Below, piece by piece: positions 16,050 through 25,177 of a stretch of DNA of 40,634 bases. Source of the DNA: an uncultured Ruminococcus sp. (GTDB lineage Bacteria > Bacillota > Clostridia > Oscillospirales > Acutalibacteraceae); NCBI GenBank assembly GCA_902786345.1, contig CADACB010000013.1, positions 1 through 40,634 of the forward strand, read 5' to 3'. Below the pieces are notes generated by a model that searched no databases, was not told the origin of the DNA, and worked only from the letters and a program-made list of their open reading frames with translations. Position numbers and translations under genes: made by a program. Each line of letters opens with the position of its first letter. Within the stretch, counting starts at the first letter, position 1.

Positions 16050-16883
16050 ATGAGCGGAAAGCTATATGTGGTAGGAACACCAATAGGAAATTTGTCTGAT
16101 TTTTCTCCCAGAGCAATCGAAACGCTTGAACAGGCTGATTTTATAGCAGCCGAAGACACAAGAGTAACAATAAAGCTGCTGAACAGATTCGGGATAAACA
16201 CACCTATGGTAAGCTATCATAAATTCAACACACACGATAAGGGAGATGAAATCTGCAACAGGATAGAAAACGGTGAAAACTGTGCTATCGTTACCGATGC
16301 AGGAATGCCGTGTATATCTGATCCCGGAGAAATGCTTGTAAAGCAATGCGCTGAAAGAGGGATAACAGTATGCGTTGTCCCCGGTCCTACAGCACTTACA
16401 TCAGCACTTGCAATATCAGGTCTTTCCACAGGAAGATTCGCTTTTGAGGGTTTTCTGAGTGTGAATAAGCCGAGCAGAAGAGAGCACCTCCTTTCTCTTG
16501 TAAACGAACAAAGAACTATGATCTTTTATGAAGCTCCCCACAAGCTTTCCGCAACACTCAAGGATATGTATAAATACTTCGGAGACAGAAGGATCGCCAT
16601 AGTCCGTGAGCTTACCAAAATACACGAAGAGGTTATACGTACAACTCTTTCCGAGGCTGCTGTACAATATGAAGACAGTAATTTAAAAGGCGAGTATGTG
16701 TTGATAATTGAAGGTGCAGAGAAGCCTGCAAAAACCGACAGCACGCTTGAAGAAGCTGTAGAGCTTGCATTTGAATTGGTTGAATCGGGAAACTCAATGT
16801 CTGACGCCGCAAAAGAGATTGCAAGAGTTACAGGCTTTAAAAAGGGAGAAATATATAAAAAGCTTATTGAACTTCAAAAATAA
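16050..16883 (+). CDS. rsmI: 16S rRNA (cytidine-1402 2'-O)-methyltransferase
   Basis: 277 aa, normal length. Motifs are VGTPIGNLSDFSPRAIE (7-23), AAEDTR (34-39), TDAGMPCISDPGE (about 82-94), VVPGPTALTSALAISG (about 108-123) and FEGFL, all typical of RsmI tetrapyrrole-methylase-fold enzymes. It methylates the ribose of C1402 in the ribosomal decoding centre. The start codon abuts the stop of the upstream methyltransferase, with AAGGAGG inside that gene's last codons, so translation is coupled. Confidence 0.95.
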   Translation: MSGKLYVVGTPIGNLSDFSPRAIETLEQADFIAAEDTRVTIKLLNRFGINTPMVSYHKFNTHDKGDEICNRIENGENCAIVTDAGMPCISDPGEMLVKQCAERGITVCVVPGPTALTSALAISGLSTGRFAFEGFLSVNKPSRREHLLSLVNEQRTMIFYEAPHKLSATLKDMYKYFGDRRIAIVRELTKIHEEVIRTTLSEAAVQYEDSNLKGEYVLIIEGAEKPAKTDSTLEEAVELAFELVESGNSMSDAAKEIARVTGFKKGEIYKKLIELQK

Positions 16884-16904
16884 AAGACAGGGAAGGTGTT
16901 AAAA

Positions 16905-17516
16905 ATGGAAGTGATACTCGCTTCAGCGTCACCAAGACGAAAAAAACTTTTATCAATGCTTTATGATGATTTCCGTGTGAAGGTGTCAGATATAAGGGAG
17001 CTTGTTCCGAAGGATCTGTCAGTTGACAAATGTCCGGAATATCTCGCCAGAAAAAAGGCAGAAGCGGTGTCTCAGGGTTATGAAAAATCACTTGTCATAG
17101 GCTGTGACACATCTGTTATAATTGACGGTAAGATACTCAATAAACCCAGAAGCACAAGTGATGCAAGAACAATGATGCAGCTTTTATCAGGCAGAAGTCA
17201 TAAAGTTATAACAGGCTGCTGTCTTTATTATATGGGAAAATGGCACAGCTTTTCAGAGGTCACAGAGGTTGAGTTCTATCCGCTCACAGAACAGGAGATA
17301 GAAGCATATGTTGTAACTTCTGAGCCATATGATAAGGCAGGCGGATATGGAATACAAAATAGGGGTGCTCTTTTCGTTAAGGGAATAAAGGGCGACTATT
17401 ATAATGTTGTCGGTCTTCCGGTTGCAAGACTGAAAAGGGAAACAGAAACTTTTATGTCACAGGATTTTACTGTAACATCAGAACCTGAAAACACAAAAAG
17501 CAAACGAAAAAAATGA
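16905..17516 (+). CDS. maf: Maf-family nucleotide pyrophosphatase
   Basis: 203 aa from the ATG at 16905; a GTG 9 nt upstream is possible, but GGAAGG lies 8 nt before the ATG. Typical Maf motifs are ILASASPRRKKLL near the N-terminus, IGCDTSVIIDGKIL.KP, LSGRSHKVITGC, and YDKAGGYGIQNRGALFVKGI with GDYYNVVGLP. It hydrolyses non-canonical or specific nucleoside triphosphates, protecting nucleic acids; Maf is linked with septum control in Bacillus. The C-terminal tail KSKRKK is an unusual basic extension. It lies 21 nt after rsmI. Confidence 0.93.
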   Translation: MEVILASASPRRKKLLSMLYDDFRVKVSDIRELVPKDLSVDKCPEYLARKKAEAVSQGYEKSLVIGCDTSVIIDGKILNKPRSTSDARTMMQLLSGRSHKVITGCCLYYMGKWHSFSEVTEVEFYPLTEQEIEAYVVTSEPYDKAGGYGIQNRGALFVKGIKGDYYNVVGLPVARLKRETETFMSQDFTVTSEPENTKSKRKK

Positions 17517-17579
17517 TTTTTTAATATATACCGCAGCTTTTGGGCATATACTATAGAGAAAATGCTCAGGAGGTGCGGT

Positions 17580-18725
17580 ATGAAATTTTTCAGAACAGTT
17601 TCGATGATGTTATCAATATCAATAACAATGATGTTTATGCCTGTAGGAAAAGCAGAAGCGTTGTCTGATGAAGAAATAACAGCTCCGGCAGCTGTACTTG
17701 TGGATGCGGGAACAGGAAAGGTACTGTATGAGAAAAATGCCCACGAGGTGAGAGCCTGTGCGTCTATTACCAAGGTTATGACCCTGCTTTTGGTGATGGA
17801 GGCAATTGACAGCGGAAAGCTCAGCCTTAGCGACACAGTTACAACATCAGCACACGCTTCTTCAATGGGAGGCTCTGATATATGGCTCGAACCGGGAGAA
17901 ACAATGACGGTTGATGAAATGGTAAAGGCAACCATTGTTGCAAGTGCAAACGACGCAGCTGTTGCTCTTGCCGAGCATATCAGCGGTACAGAGGATGAAT
18001 TTGTTTCTGAAATGAACAAAAAAGCCAAAGAACTTAATATGAAAGAAACAGTATTCAAAAATTGTAACGGGCTTGATGAAGACGGACACGTCACAAGTGC
18101 ATATGATGTTGCAGTTATGTCAAAAGAGCTTATAAAGCACAAGAAAATACTGGAATACAGCTGTATATGGATGGATGAACTAAGAGGTGGAAAAACACAG
18201 CTGGTAAATACAAATAAGCTTTTAAAAAGCTATAAAGGAATAACAGGGCTTAAAACGGGGACAACCTCACAGGCAGGCAGCTGTATAAGTGCAACAGCAA
18301 ATCGTGACGGACTTGAGCTTATTGCTGTCGTACTCGGAAGTGCAAGCGGCAAGGAAAGATTCAGCGATGCTTCAAAGCTGCTTGACTATGGATTTGCAAA
18401 TTATTCTATGTATCAGCCAAAGATTCCGGAAGAAGCAATATGTGAGATAGGCGTTAAAAACGGTATGCTTTCAAAGGTTGGTACAGCGTCTGAAATAAAT
18501 GATAATATTCTTGTAGAAAAGGGCAGTGATAAAAATATCACATCCGAGATTGTTCTGCCCACAGAGCTAGAAGCTCCTGTTAAAAAGGGAGATGCTATAG
18601 GAAAAATCATATATAAAAACGGCAGCAAACAGATAGCTGAATATCTGATTGCCGCCCGGGATGATGTCAAGGAAATAAATTTCAGTGATGTATTCGGCCT
18701 TATGCTCAGAGCTCTTACCGGTTAA
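17580..18725 (+). CDS. D-alanyl-D-alanine carboxypeptidase (DacF-like PBP)
   Basis: 381 aa from the ATG at 17580, chosen because AGGAGG lies 6 nt upstream; an ATG 18 nt earlier would place the ribosome site inside the gene. A signal peptide ends around residue 27 (GKAEA). Penicillin-binding motifs are SITK (S62, K65), SAN (122-124) and KTG (225-227). A C-terminal beta domain and amphipathic tail (DVFGLMLRALTG) should hold it to the membrane. It trims the terminal D-Ala of peptidoglycan. Members of this group include sporulation-linked DacF. Its stop overlaps that of a convergent relative. Confidence 0.93.
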   Translation: MKFFRTVSMMLSISITMMFMPVGKAEALSDEEITAPAAVLVDAGTGKVLYEKNAHEVRACASITKVMTLLLVMEAIDSGKLSLSDTVTTSAHASSMGGSDIWLEPGETMTVDEMVKATIVASANDAAVALAEHISGTEDEFVSEMNKKAKELNMKETVFKNCNGLDEDGHVTSAYDVAVMSKELIKHKKILEYSCIWMDELRGGKTQLVNTNKLLKSYKGITGLKTGTTSQAGSCISATANRDGLELIAVVLGSASGKERFSDASKLLDYGFANYSMYQPKIPEEAICEIGVKNGMLSKVGTASEINDNILVEKGSDKNITSEIVLPTELEAPVKKGDAIGKIIYKNGSKQIAEYLIAARDDVKEINFSDVFGLMLRALTG

Positions 18726-19882
18726 TCGCCGAAGGTATAATTCTTTTTGTAAAGCTCAAAGCCGTACTTGAACATTTTGTGACAGTCTTCATATTTAGAA
18801 TAGAGATTATCTGCATTCATTACCGAAACAATAAAGGTGTGTCCGTCCATAGTTGCAGAGGCAACAACAGATGTTCCGGCTTGATCCGTAAATCCGGTCT
18901 TTAGTCCGTCACAATATTCCGAGTAAAGACCGGAATCCCACTGTATAAGTTTGTTGGAGTTAAACCAGCTAAGCGAACCGCCTTTGATCAACTTCCATTC
19001 AGCATATGGTTTTGCACACGACTTTGCAACAATTGGTATCGACTTTGCATAAGTGCCTATTTTAACAAGGTCTATTGCAGAGGTAAAGTGGTTATCATCG
19101 TGCCAGCCGTCAGGTGTTACGTAATGTGTCTGACTTGCACCTATTTTACCGGCAGCGTCATTTACAAGCTCCATAAACACCTCAACTGCTTTTTCATTTG
19201 AAAGCTTTTTGTCATCGGCATAAATCCTTCCGCAATTTACAGCAATTGTATAAGCTGCATCATTGCCGGAGGGAAGAAGAAGTGCATCCAGAAGCATCTC
19301 AAATGTCAACTGCATACCCTGTTCAAGATATGCGATACTTGAATCCTCTCCTATAAGAGTTATCTCATCCCCGACAGTTATAACAGTGTCGGGGTCTTTT
19401 ATTATCTGACTTGCAACAATAGCTGTCAAAAGCTTAGTAGTGCTTGCAGGATAACATTTTTTATCAGCATTTTTCAGATAAATAAATTCATCGGCAGTGG
19501 CGTCATAAAGTGCGATGAATTCTGCACTCGTGTTTTTATCAAGGTCATCAATAGCTTTCTTTGGAAGTCTTTTGGTATTTACCTTGAATTCATTATTTGT
19601 TTCATAAACAGGTCTGCCGTCATCAGCCTCTGACTCCTGGGAGATCTGAGGCATTTCGGTAATTGCTGCAATTGCAGAGGCTCTGTCTGCAGAGCTTCCG
19701 GATGAATCTGAGCCCTTATTGTCTGAAACAGAAATGCATGATACTGACGCAACTGTAAGCGAGAGTATGCCTATTATGCAAGAAACAGTAATTATCTTTT
19801 TCAGCATACTTTGTTTTTTATATAAATTATTTTTTTCTGATGAACCTTTCTTACATCCTACAGGATTATTTTTTAATGCCAT
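18722..19882 (-). CDS. second D-alanyl-D-alanine carboxypeptidase, N-terminally anchored
   Basis: 386 aa from the second ATG (19882), which stands 9 nt from GGAAGGGA; the ATG 9 nt further upstream is too close to that site. TM at about 28-49, a Ser/Asp-rich linker (about 52-90), then the PBP domain with STTK (S147, K150), SGN (205-207) and KTG (328-330). Unlike its neighbour it is held by an N-terminal segment and ends directly after the catalytic domain. The two genes are convergent and share TTAA as overlapping stops. Substrate is D-Ala-D-Ala stem peptides by family. Confidence 0.9.
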   Translation of the reverse strand: MALKNNPVGCKKGSSEKNNLYKKQSMLKKIITVSCIIGILSLTVASVSCISVSDNKGSDSSGSSADRASAIAAITEMPQISQESEADDGRPVYETNNEFKVNTKRLPKKAIDDLDKNTSAEFIALYDATADEFIYLKNADKKCYPASTTKLLTAIVASQIIKDPDTVITVGDEITLIGEDSSIAYLEQGMQLTFEMLLDALLLPSGNDAAYTIAVNCGRIYADDKKLSNEKAVEVFMELVNDAAGKIGASQTHYVTPDGWHDDNHFTSAIDLVKIGTYAKSIPIVAKSCAKPYAEWKLIKGGSLSWFNSNKLIQWDSGLYSEYCDGLKTGFTDQAGTSVVASATMDGHTFIVSVMNADNLYSKYEDCHKMFKYGFELYKKNYTFGD

Positions 19883-19934
19883 CAAAAACATTCCCTTCCG
19901 TCCGTTTTATTCTGAATTCCACATAACAATTTAC

Positions 19935-19967
19935 ATTATATCACCGTTTCTGTCAAGAATAAAGTTA
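19935..19967 (-). promoter_or_regulatory. promoter of the second carboxypeptidase gene
   Basis: On the minus strand a perfect TATAAT lies 17 bp after TTTATT. A perfect TTGACA lies within the spacer, 17 bp before TAAATT, giving two overlapping readings. Both place the start site 35-50 bp before the gene. Confidence 0.45.
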
Positions 19968-20175
19968 CAGAAATTTATTGCGGAATTACTGCAATTTTTG
20001 TTAATATGATTTTTATTGTCATTATTTGGGTAATTAAACTAAAAAAAGTTTTTTTATTAAATTAATCTTGTTTTACTTTTTTTTAATAAATACTGAAATT
20101 CAAAGCTTTTTATGTTATTATATTCATAGACAGAATAAAGATCTGTGTTAAAGAAAAGAAAAAGAGGCTGATATT

Positions 20176-21510
20176 TTGAAAGGTTTTCTTGGAACGTTAG
20201 CAGGTAAAAGTGTATTTCTTGCAGAAAAACTGCTACACTATAACGCAAGCAGTTTCCCCGGAAAGCTCGTGTTAAAGCTTTTTCCGAATTATCTTAAAAA
20301 AATAAAATATCCGGAGCTTGTAATAATGGTAACAGGAAGCTGCGGAAAAGGATCAACAACAAGTATAATAGCAGAAGCACTTCGTGCCGGGGGAAAAACA
20401 GTGGCACATAATCTTGAAGGTTCCAATCTTCTTAACGGAGTTGCTTCAACGGTGATAAAAAATGTATCCTTTTCGGGAAAAATGAAACAGGATGTACTTG
20501 TTCTTGAAACAGATGAAAGATACCTCAAGTTTATCACCAGATATATAGAGCCTGATTTTCTTGTAATAAACAATATAACCCGTGATCAGCCGCCAAGACA
20601 AGGAGATTTTGATATAGTCTTTGAAGAGATCCTTAAGGCGATACCTGAAAAAACACATCTTATCGTAAACGGCGATGATCCTATAACAAGAAGGTTTTCA
20701 CTTTATACAGACAATAAAATATCATATTTCGGCATTGACAGATGCTTTATGAGCTATGACACAGAGCCTGACGATGTAAGAGATCAGAACTATTGCCCCA
20801 GGTGCAATACAAGACTTGAATATAAATACCGTCATTACGGCAGTGTTGGTGATTTCAAGTGCCCGGGCTGCGGCTTTTCAAGAGATAATATTGATTATGC
20901 AGTGACCGCCGTTGATCCCGAAAGCAGAGAGATTACCATAAACAAAAGTCAGAAGCTCAACGCAAATGAGCTTATACTTTTTAATCTGTACAATATAGCT
21001 GCTGCATATTCTGTGCTAAGTCTTTCCGGAGAGGACAGTCTTAAGACTGCTGCTGCCATAAGCAAAACGCACATTCAGAACAAGATATATAAAGAAATAA
21101 CAAAAAACGGCAGAAAATATACAGCACTAAACTGTAAGGCAGAAAATAATGCCACATATAATCTCGCTGTTATAAGCGCTGCACTCGACAAATCCCCTAA
21201 GACGATAGTTCTCGGGCTCAGAGAGATAAGTCGCAGATATAATTTCTTTGACCTTTCCTGGCTTTATGATATTAATTTTGAAATGCTTGTTGATGAAAAC
21301 CTTGAAAATGTTGTGTGTGCAGGGCCATACAGATATGACTTTGCCGTAAGAATGATTATGGCAGGTGTTGACAAGGATAAGATAATAATACTGAATGATC
21401 TTGATAATGCCGGTGAGGTATTTGATAAACAGACTAAGGGCAATGTATACGGAATATTGAATTTTGACTATATAGATCCGTTTATAAATTCCGTCAATAA
21501 AATAGAATGA
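20176..21510 (+). CDS. murT: MurT-like lipid II isoglutaminyl synthase, ligase subunit
   Basis: 444 aa with a Mur-ligase fold. The ATP loop is TGSCGKGSTT (53-62), where MurT usually has TGTNGKTTT. A Cys4 ribbon typical of MurT follows (C207, C210, C229, C232). The C-terminal DUF1727 domain keeps DLSWLYDINFE but has GLREISRRYNFF where LNDxxADGRD is usual. MurT-GatD amidates the D-Glu of lipid II. TTG start with AAAGAGG 8 nt upstream; no nearer ATG. It lies 16 nt before the GatD-like gene. The divergence of this MurT fits the loss of active-site residues in its partner. Confidence 0.85.
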   Translation: MKGFLGTLAGKSVFLAEKLLHYNASSFPGKLVLKLFPNYLKKIKYPELVIMVTGSCGKGSTTSIIAEALRAGGKTVAHNLEGSNLLNGVASTVIKNVSFSGKMKQDVLVLETDERYLKFITRYIEPDFLVINNITRDQPPRQGDFDIVFEEILKAIPEKTHLIVNGDDPITRRFSLYTDNKISYFGIDRCFMSYDTEPDDVRDQNYCPRCNTRLEYKYRHYGSVGDFKCPGCGFSRDNIDYAVTAVDPESREITINKSQKLNANELILFNLYNIAAAYSVLSLSGEDSLKTAAAISKTHIQNKIYKEITKNGRKYTALNCKAENNATYNLAVISAALDKSPKTIVLGLREISRRYNFFDLSWLYDINFEMLVDENLENVVCAGPYRYDFAVRMIMAGVDKDKIIILNDLDNAGEVFDKQTKGNVYGILNFDYIDPFINSVNKIE

Positions 21511-21526
21511 ACGGAGGTTAACTGAA

Positions 21527-22180
21527 ATGATAAAAGCGGCTCATCTTTATTATGATCTTCTTAATCTGTATGGTGACAGCGGTAACATAAAAGCACTGGA
21601 ATATCATTTGAAGTCATCAGGAAATGAAGTGTCTGTTGACAGACTGAAAATGGGAGATAAAATAAATTTTTCCGCATATGATATGGTATATATCGGATCG
21701 GGAACAGAACACAACCTTATGCTTGCACTTGATGACATAATGCAGTATAGGGAGGACATTATTACTTTTAAAAAGAATGATGGTATACTTCTTGCAACCG
21801 GCAACAGTATTGAGCTTTTTGGAAAATCTATTGACAAAGGCAAAATCCAGAAACAGGCACTTTCCGTTTTTGATTTCAATGTTAAATACACAGAGCGAAC
21901 GGTAAAGGACGTATGCACAAAATGCAGTCTGATAAATGAAGATATTATAGGTTTTGAAAATCACAGCGGTATATTAAGTACAGATGAAAGTATTATAATT
22001 GATAATAACTTCATTCTGACATATATAATAGGACCCATACTTGTCCGTAATCCTCAGCTTACACAATATTTCATCACTAAGCTTGCAGAAAAAAAACCGG
22101 AGGATAATATATCTGTGACCTCCGATTATTCTTATGAAACTGAGGCATATAATATTTTCAAACAGTCAATGAAAGTCTGA
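21527..22180 (+). CDS. GatD-like amidotransferase subunit lacking the catalytic Cys and His
   Basis: 217 aa. The GatD framework is clear: LLNLYGDSGNIKAL (11-24), YIGSGTEHN (55-63), GFENHSG (142-148), TYIIGPILVRNPQLTQYF (165-182). The nucleophile elbow, which reads ICGGYQFLGK in Staphylococcus aureus GatD, is TGNSIELFGK (91-100), so G92 replaces the Cys. The catalytic His of TYLHGP is I168. Glutamine hydrolysis should therefore be lost. The length and coupling to murT are normal, so the gene is not simply decaying. It may be a structural partner, with MurT using free ammonia. A terminator follows. Confidence 0.85.
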   Translation: MIKAAHLYYDLLNLYGDSGNIKALEYHLKSSGNEVSVDRLKMGDKINFSAYDMVYIGSGTEHNLMLALDDIMQYREDIITFKKNDGILLATGNSIELFGKSIDKGKIQKQALSVFDFNVKYTERTVKDVCTKCSLINEDIIGFENHSGILSTDESIIIDNNFILTYIIGPILVRNPQLTQYFITKLAEKKPEDNISVTSDYSYETEAYNIFKQSMKV

Positions 22181-22194
22181 GCATAATCTAAACG

Positions 22195-22223
22195 GAGCGG
22201 CATTTAAAAATGCTGCTCTTTTT
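22195..22223 (+). terminator. terminator of murT-gatD
   Basis: GAGCGGCATTT pairs with AAATGCTGCTC (one G-U pair) and is followed by T5. The rest of the 22224-22464 gap holds a 12-bp perfect palindrome CCCTTATAAGGG (22282-22293), a TTGAGACAGCC stretch of a type often seen in decayed repeats, and a promoter. Confidence 0.8.
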
Positions 22224-22360
22224 GTATAGTAATGCGGTGACAAACTTTTAATGCCATTTAGGGATTGAGCCTGTATTTAACCCCTTATAAGGGATGGTTT
22301 TGTTTTTCTGGGGCTTATTGAGACAGCCTCATGCTTATTTATTATAATTGTTATAAATGC

Positions 22361-22389
22361 TTGCAAATTTCAAAAGTATATGGTAAAAT
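22361..22389 (+). promoter_or_regulatory. promoter of the surface protease/importer operon
   Basis: TTGCAA (-35, 5 of 6), a 17-bp spacer and TAAAAT (-10, 5 of 6). It lies 75 bp upstream of the metalloprotease start codon and is the only good promoter I see before the ten-gene run. Confidence 0.6.
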
Positions 22390-22393
22390 TGAG

Positions 22394-22415
22394 TAAGTTC
22401 ACTTGAACTAACTTA
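22394..22415. promoter_or_regulatory. nested palindrome, candidate operator at the transcription start
   Basis: AGTTCA-CT-TGAACT is a perfect 6-2-6 inverted repeat, and the sequence also pairs TAAGTT (22394-22399) with AACTTA (22410-22415). It lies 5-26 bp after the -10, where a bound repressor would block transcription. No regulator gene is adjacent. Confidence 0.5.
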
Positions 22416-22464
22416 TTAAATAAAAAAAACAAGAAAGAAATCATACAAAAAGGTGATAAAAGTA

Positions 22465-25164
22465 ATGAGAAGGCTTTCTGTTACATTGATCTCAGTATTT
22501 GCTTGCACCCTTGTATTATTATGTGTCGGATGTAAAAGTAAGGAGCATAATATACAAGATCTGCCGGAACTGCTGAAAAATAATACATTCATATATGATG
22601 AGCTTGAATCGGATGAGGGAACAGCATTATATACACTTCGTTTTACAGATAACGGCTATTATCTCAATAAGGATAACGGTACAGGAGTTATTTCATACGG
22701 TACGGCTGAAGCAAGTACCGATAAAACACTAAACTTTTCCGATGATGGCTGCATCGGGAAGGCAAGATATGCTGGAAGTTCCTTTGAAGAGCCTTATGTT
22801 ATGCTTGAACTTAATAACAAAGAAATGAAATTTACACAGTCCACAGAAACAACAGAGTATGTCTATCAGTCATATCTTGGTACTTTCGAGGGTAAGATAA
22901 AAGACAAACCGGCAATTCTGGTACTTGAACGCTGGAACGAATGGTATCTTTACAGTAATGCTTCACTTACATACGGAACATATGAGATCTTTTCAGATGG
23001 TACAATCAGACTTTCTCTTTCAGACGAAAATGTGTATGAGGGCAAGCTGAATTATAAGGATGAACATAATTTCAACATAACCGATATATCATTCACACTT
23101 AGCATCAACACAGAGGAATGCAGCTTCAAATATTGCATTCCTGACGAAAAATACGACGCCGCCCACGCAATGGGAACATATACTTTATCGATATACCCTG
23201 AGAATGTATTTGAAATACACGGAATTGACGGCTATCTAAAAGCTTTAGGAACCTTAAAGAACAATGAGGTGGAATACTTCCCGAGAAAAATATCTGACTG
23301 CACAGAAAAGGATTATAAATTCAGCATAGGAAAAAATGAGGATACATATTTCTTCCCTCAGACAACACCTCTTTTGCCAAGATCTGGAAATATAGATAAG
23401 GAAACAGGTTATGCAACATACTGGAATGCCGGAACAAAGCTTGAATTCATAAAGCGTACACAAAAGGAACTTACCGCTTCTGCCCGGGAGCTTTTTCCGG
23501 AACAGAAGTTTAGCGGAAAAAATAAATTTCCTCAAAACAGCAGGGATTTGAAAACAGTTATGCCATCTATAGGAAAAGCAAAACCTCTTGTTCTGCTTAT
23601 AGATTTTCCTGATCAGCATCGCCCAAGACACGTAACGGCTGAAGGGATACAAAAACTCTTATTTTCTCTTGATGAACCAGATTCACTTGCAGCATTTTAT
23701 TACAGATCATCGTATGGAAGACTTACTATAGAGGGCAAAGTATACGGATGGTACAGAATGAAAGCAGAACGCAGTTCATATGAGTCCGATACAGAAATTA
23801 TGAATGAGGTCATAAACTACTATATAAATGAGAAAGGCATAAATCTTTCGGACTATGATGCTGATAATAACGGAGAGGTAGATTCTCTTTATGTTCTATG
23901 GGCAGGTAATATGCAAGGCGGCAGCGATATGTGGGGCAGTGCTTACCGATCAACATGGAATGGTTCTCCCGAAGACTGGAACAGAAAAATAACAGGATAT
24001 ATTTTTGTTCCAGGAATCACTATCTGGTCATCAGTACCGCCTCTTGTATGCAATACAAATTCTCTTATACACGAAAGCGGACATCTGCTCGGACTTAACG
24101 ACTATTATAGCTATGATACATCACAAAGAGAAAATAAAGACGGTACAGTATATACAGGTGGAGCACTTGAAGGCGGACTCGGCGGCATGGATATGATGGA
24201 TACCAACATAGGAGATCATAACATATTCAGTAAATGGCTGCTTGGATGGGCTGAACCGGAAATAATAGAATATGAAGAATTGGCATCACTTGTAAAGCCA
24301 AAAACCTTTAAGATTCAGCCGTCAGCGCTCAAAGGTGATGGGGTTTTCATAAAGTTTAAAAGCTCAGACTCAATGTATACAGAATTACTGGCGATAGAAG
24401 CGGTTTCTCCTATAATTAACTTTTCGGAATATTCACGCCTGATTAATCCTGTTGTAAGAATTCTCCATATTGAAAATACAATCAGTGAAGAAAATGAAAA
24501 AGGAAATTGGCGGGGCTTCGGCTTCAAATATGATAATTCATATACAAGCACAAAGTATATAAGCATTATTGAGGCTGACGGAAAAGATGAGGTTCTTGAT
24601 TATGTGCCTGAAAAGCAAGGCGATAAGCTTTCATATGAAGAAGCCGATTATTTCTCAAAAGGCAGCAAAATCACACCGTTTACATATCCGAATACAAACG
24701 CATATGACGAATACGGCAATGCAAGTATCTTTACAGGTTTGTGTATCTCAATAGACAATATAGACAGCGATGGTACAGCAACTGTGACTCTGAGCTATGA
24801 AGAGCAGCGTGATACACTCAAACTTAAGGGTATAAACCCTCAGCCTAAAAAAGTTCCGTATCAGGAAGGTGAGAACAAGGCAATTCAAGCCGAATCCGGC
24901 AGCATCATATTTGAGTATGATCATAAGCTTGAGTGGACATCTTCTGATTCAGCAAAAGAAATTGCACTTTACAGCAATAATAAGCGTATTGAAAATGTCA
25001 GCACTGCTCTTAAAGACAATAAGCTTGTAATAACACTTGGTGATAAGCCCGAAAAGGAAACATCCTATACAATTGTGATACCACACAGTATCATTTCTGT
25101 AAAGGATAATGACCATATCACTAATAATTTTAACGGAATATACGGTTTTATAATCAAGCCGTAA
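22465..25164 (+). CDS. M6-like zinc metalloprotease lipoprotein
   Basis: 899 aa from the ATG at 22465 (AGGTGA 8 nt before it; a GTG 12 nt earlier is less likely). Lipoprotein signal with C23 (LLCVGC). Residues about 30-330 are beta-rich and contain repeated GTY...F.I..DG units resembling domains in the operon's other lipoproteins. The peptidase domain (about 365-640) carries HESGHLLGLND with H536, E537 and H540, plus the calcium-type loop DADNNGEVDS just upstream, as in the immune-inhibitor-A/M6 group. The C-terminus (about 785-899) looks like a Big_5 Ig-like domain. It should act on the cell surface, perhaps releasing peptides or a bound ligand for the importer encoded downstream. Confidence 0.85.
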   Translation: MRRLSVTLISVFACTLVLLCVGCKSKEHNIQDLPELLKNNTFIYDELESDEGTALYTLRFTDNGYYLNKDNGTGVISYGTAEASTDKTLNFSDDGCIGKARYAGSSFEEPYVMLELNNKEMKFTQSTETTEYVYQSYLGTFEGKIKDKPAILVLERWNEWYLYSNASLTYGTYEIFSDGTIRLSLSDENVYEGKLNYKDEHNFNITDISFTLSINTEECSFKYCIPDEKYDAAHAMGTYTLSIYPENVFEIHGIDGYLKALGTLKNNEVEYFPRKISDCTEKDYKFSIGKNEDTYFFPQTTPLLPRSGNIDKETGYATYWNAGTKLEFIKRTQKELTASARELFPEQKFSGKNKFPQNSRDLKTVMPSIGKAKPLVLLIDFPDQHRPRHVTAEGIQKLLFSLDEPDSLAAFYYRSSYGRLTIEGKVYGWYRMKAERSSYESDTEIMNEVINYYINEKGINLSDYDADNNGEVDSLYVLWAGNMQGGSDMWGSAYRSTWNGSPEDWNRKITGYIFVPGITIWSSVPPLVCNTNSLIHESGHLLGLNDYYSYDTSQRENKDGTVYTGGALEGGLGGMDMMDTNIGDHNIFSKWLLGWAEPEIIEYEELASLVKPKTFKIQPSALKGDGVFIKFKSSDSMYTELLAIEAVSPIINFSEYSRLINPVVRILHIENTISEENEKGNWRGFGFKYDNSYTSTKYISIIEADGKDEVLDYVPEKQGDKLSYEEADYFSKGSKITPFTYPNTNAYDEYGNASIFTGLCISIDNIDSDGTATVTLSYEEQRDTLKLKGINPQPKKVPYQEGENKAIQAESGSIIFEYDHKLEWTSSDSAKEIALYSNNKRIENVSTALKDNKLVITLGDKPEKETSYTIVIPHSIISVKDNDHITNNFNGIYGFIIKP

Positions 25165-25177
25165 GGAGGAAAATGTT

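Noticed and set aside
17522-17553. Sporulation-sigma-type promoter (CATATACT with upstream ATA) before the DacF-like gene
   Set aside because: The match to sigma-E, F or G consensus is partial and AT-rich sequence gives such matches by chance.
22224-22350. A second small RNA in the gap before the metalloprotease gene
   Set aside because: The palindrome CCCTTATAAGGG and T-rich stretches are present, but there is no consensus promoter or terminator framing a transcript. It looks more like a decayed repeat.
22465-25164. Reading the first operon gene as a dockerin-bearing cellulosomal protein because of DADNNGEVDS
   Set aside because: Only one such calcium loop is present and it lies inside the peptidase domain; a dockerin needs two in tandem, usually at a terminus.
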